Of a stretch of 64,000 nucleotides of DNA, positions 62,193 to 64,000 are shown one piece after another. A program made the position numbers and the translations under genes. The notes below the pieces were generated by a model that saw nothing but the letters and a program-made list of their open reading frames with translations, did no database searches and had not been told where the DNA came from. Each line of letters begins with the position of its first letter. Within the stretch, counting starts at the first letter, position 1. This DNA is from Rostratula benghalensis. Its lineage: Eukaryota; Chordata; Aves; Charadriiformes; Rostratulidae. The stretch lies in NCBI GenBank assembly GCA_013399305.1, contig VXAI01000038.1, forward strand, positions 199,194 through 263,193. The letters are read 5' to 3'.

Positions 62193-62507
62193 CTAAAAAT
62201 ACAAGTAATAAGCCCAATAGAACACATTGACCAGCATGAAAAACAAAGGGAAAAGCAGTTTGGAGTAGTGGTCTACATTGCTGGGGTTCTGAATGGTGAA
62301 ATAACCAATAATCCTGTGCATTTTGTTTCTCAAGACACATTTGATTTTCTCATGAGTTTTCATGGTCAAGCCACTGCAGTTAACGTTATCGCTGGAAATC
62401 TCAATGCTGGTGAAGCTGATTTTCCGCTTGTAGCTGGTGATGGAGCTGTTGAGGATGTTGGTGATGTCGACTTCTTCCATTTCTTTAGTAAGCTCATTTG
62501 CAGGCCC
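62193..62507 (-). CDS. GABRP: GABRP last coding exon (M3-M4 loop, M4, stop)
   Basis: 315 nt, acceptor TTTCCTAG, phase 0. It begins [20 protein letters not shown] and ends in WAYYLYF and a stop codon at 62193-62195. An internal ATG at 62478-62480 is not a start. Confidence 0.96.
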   Translation of the reverse strand, partial: GPANELTKEMEEVDITNILNSSITSYKRKISFTSIEISSDNVNCSGLTMKTHEKIKCVLRNKMHRIIGYFTIQNPSNVDHYSKLLFPLFFMLVNVFYWAYYLYF

Positions 62508-63683
62508 CTAGGAAACAAGGGTACAGTTAGTTTTAGAGTTTATCTTCTCCTGGAGAGGAAAAGTGCTTTAATCAATAAGGAGACCATAAGGATAAAGATG
62601 AAAGAACACAGCTTTGTACGTGTTCATCCAAAACCCAGCAGTCAAACAGGCCTTGCAGCTGCTGCCTGTTTTTAGCAGTGCCTGAAGTTCCCAAGATGCC
62701 TACGTTTCCACCACTGTACTTCTAGAGGCATTCTGAGACCTTTGAGCGAGTTTCACTGTGTCTCTGAGAAACTCAACTTCCATCTCCTACAGGACATCCA
62801 GCTCTTCATGTCAGCACAGTAACTTAATGGCTGGGGAGCTCAGCAGTGACATGGGAAACCTCTTTTCCCTCTGAGAGGATTTGAGCCCTTGATGACCACT
62901 GGACTATGATCTTGACTACTTAATTTCTTCCACTAAAGCTGAGCACTCGGAACAAATTGCCCTCTCTCATAACCCCCACAGAACATTATGGGACAGATGT
63001 TTGCTTTTGTCTTCTGGGAAAGGAGGAAGAAGGGTTCAGCTTTCCTCTGGTAGAGGAAATTACTCTCCAGATCAGTGTCCCACTTAGAATTACTCCACAG
63101 AAGAGCAAAGAGGTGTGTTTTACTGGCTCTTCTTTGGCTGCATTTGGACAGGAGCAGAGGTGCTTCACGCTCTCACTTGAGCTCAGCTCTGGGCTACAGA
63201 CCCATCTCTAGTGACAGGCCCAAGTGCCTTCTTGAGTGTGGTCCTGTGACTCTAACCTGACTCTCAGCTAAAGCTGCTGCTCCTTGGGCTGGTGTGTAGA
63301 TGTCTGTGTCAGAGACCCAGAGGTCTACTGCTCTCCAGGCGTTTGTTGCGCACAAAAATTTAGATTTTAGGATAAGCAATAAGCAAAATTAGGATATCTG
63401 TAACAGAAAGACTGTCTTATTCAGTTAATGAAGAACTAATTATTGTTGATCCAAGATATATAGGCTTATTAAAGTAGATGAGGCTTTACCTCTTGAGGTG
63501 CTTTGGCTGCACACTTTTGTGATGAGCTGTAGTGAGCCACTGCATATTCCACAAGGGCACCAAAGATGAAGCTGAAGCAGATGCCAAGGTAAACATCAAT
63601 GGCCTTAATGAAACAGTTAGTTTTTGAAAGTGAGCTTCGTGAGCCGATCATCAGAGTTGTCATGGAAAGCACCGTTGTGACTC
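62193..63683 (-). CDS. GABRP: GABRP (GABA-A receptor subunit pi), last two coding exons
   Basis: GABRP is a Cys-loop (pentameric) ligand-gated chloride-channel subunit. Exons 63490-63683 and 62193-62507 encode the final 169 residues. These are the outer part of pore helix M2 ([16 protein letters not shown]), M3 ([20 protein letters not shown]), a short M3-M4 loop ([13 protein letters not shown] to [16 protein letters not shown]) and M4 ([20 protein letters not shown]) with terminal F and stop. [12 protein letters not shown] and [18 protein letters not shown] are characteristic of the pi subunit rather than other GABA-A subunits. The ligand-binding domain, M1 and the start of M2 lie beyond the right edge; no further exon was found in 63684-64000. 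Confidence 0.96.
62508..63489 (-). other. GABRP last intron
   Basis: 982 bp with canonical ends; nothing else recognised. Confidence 0.88.
63490..63683 (-). CDS. GABRP: GABRP penultimate coding exon (M2 end, M3)
   Basis: 194 nt; acceptor TTTCCAAG, donor GTAAAG. It starts two bases into a Gly codon (GVTTVLSM) and ends ...AAKAPQE in phase 0. It carries the conserved [18 protein letters not shown] segment. Confidence 0.95.
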
Positions 63684-64000
63684 CTTGGAAAGCAGAAAAG
63701 GAAAGACCTTCTCCAGCAGATGCTTTGGAAGAGGCCTGGCCTATCCTTCTGCAGGTGTTGTCACTCTGTTGCTAGCCAGATAGAGCATGTCCCCTCTTAG
63801 CAAATTATCCATCAGCTGACATGCTGTTGGGGCACTAGCTACTAGCTTCACACAGACTCTCCCCTTGGCTCTTTTATTTGTCTTGCTTTCAGTAAATAAT
63901 TCCACCCCTCCCCCAAAGTACATCACAAAGAACGTGGTGTGCTCTGCCCTTTGCTGTGAATCTACTGGGAGCCTTGGCTCCCCACACCGCTCTGCAGGTG
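63684..64000 (-). other. GABRP intron, continues past the right edge
   Basis: 317 bp upstream of the acceptor of the M2-M3 exon; no further exon seen. Confidence 0.8.

Noticed and set aside
63684..64000. Additional GABRP exon (M1 and start of M2)
   Set aside because: No frame with the expected transmembrane sequence or donor before the right edge.
1..64000. CRISPR arrays, tRNA or rRNA genes, bacterial operons, endogenous retrovirus
   Set aside because: No repeat-spacer pattern, no tRNA-like cloverleaf noticed, no ribosome binding sites, and no LTR pair or gag/pol-type frame seen.

Overview
This is a stretch of a vertebrate nuclear genome, almost certainly from a bird. The evidence is interspersed CR1 non-LTR retrotransposon 3' ends in the avian style, compact introns, and exons that read as vertebrate RANBP17, a KAZALD1-type secreted protein and GABRP. 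There are no bacterial operons, ribosome binding sites, tRNA genes or CRISPR arrays. I cannot name the species from the sequence.

All three genes lie on the minus strand, so transcription runs from high to low coordinates in the order GABRP, KAZALD1-like, RANBP17. (1) Positions 8025-33638 hold the first 14 coding exons (residues 1-570, about half) of RANBP17, an importin-beta family nuclear transport receptor. They start at a six-codon first exon inside a CpG island at about 33.2-34.0 kb that is interrupted by a 161-base assembly gap. Positions 1-8024 are the beginning of intron 14, with no further exon. (2) Positions 39189-47804 hold a complete four-coding-exon gene for a 297-residue secreted protein with signal peptide, IGFBP N-terminal domain, Kazal domain, Ig domain and acidic tyrosine-rich tail. 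It matches the KAZALD1 architecture from end to end. (3) Positions 62193-63683 hold the last two coding exons of GABRP, the GABA-A receptor pi subunit (end of M2, M3, M3-M4 loop, M4), with a 3' UTR of about 0.75 kb. The rest of GABRP lies beyond the right edge.

The regions between exons hold six recognisable CR1 fragments, short homopolymer and microsatellite tracts and a few inverted repeats, the most striking a 112-nt imperfect hairpin in RANBP17 intron 12. They also hold AT-rich, homeodomain-motif-rich blocks that look like candidate conserved non-coding elements.

The most interesting observation is the KAZALD1-type gene between GABRP and RANBP17. In human, KAZALD1 sits on 10q24 beside TLX1, in a region paralogous to the TLX3/RANBP17/NPM1/FGF18/KCNIP1 region on 5q35. 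The window gene is therefore a good candidate for the second whole-genome-duplication copy (ohnolog) of KAZALD1. The three genes do not form one pathway: they are a nuclear transport receptor, a secreted matrix or growth-factor-binding type protein, and a chloride-channel subunit. Their shared interest is as a syntenic block next to the expected TLX3 locus.
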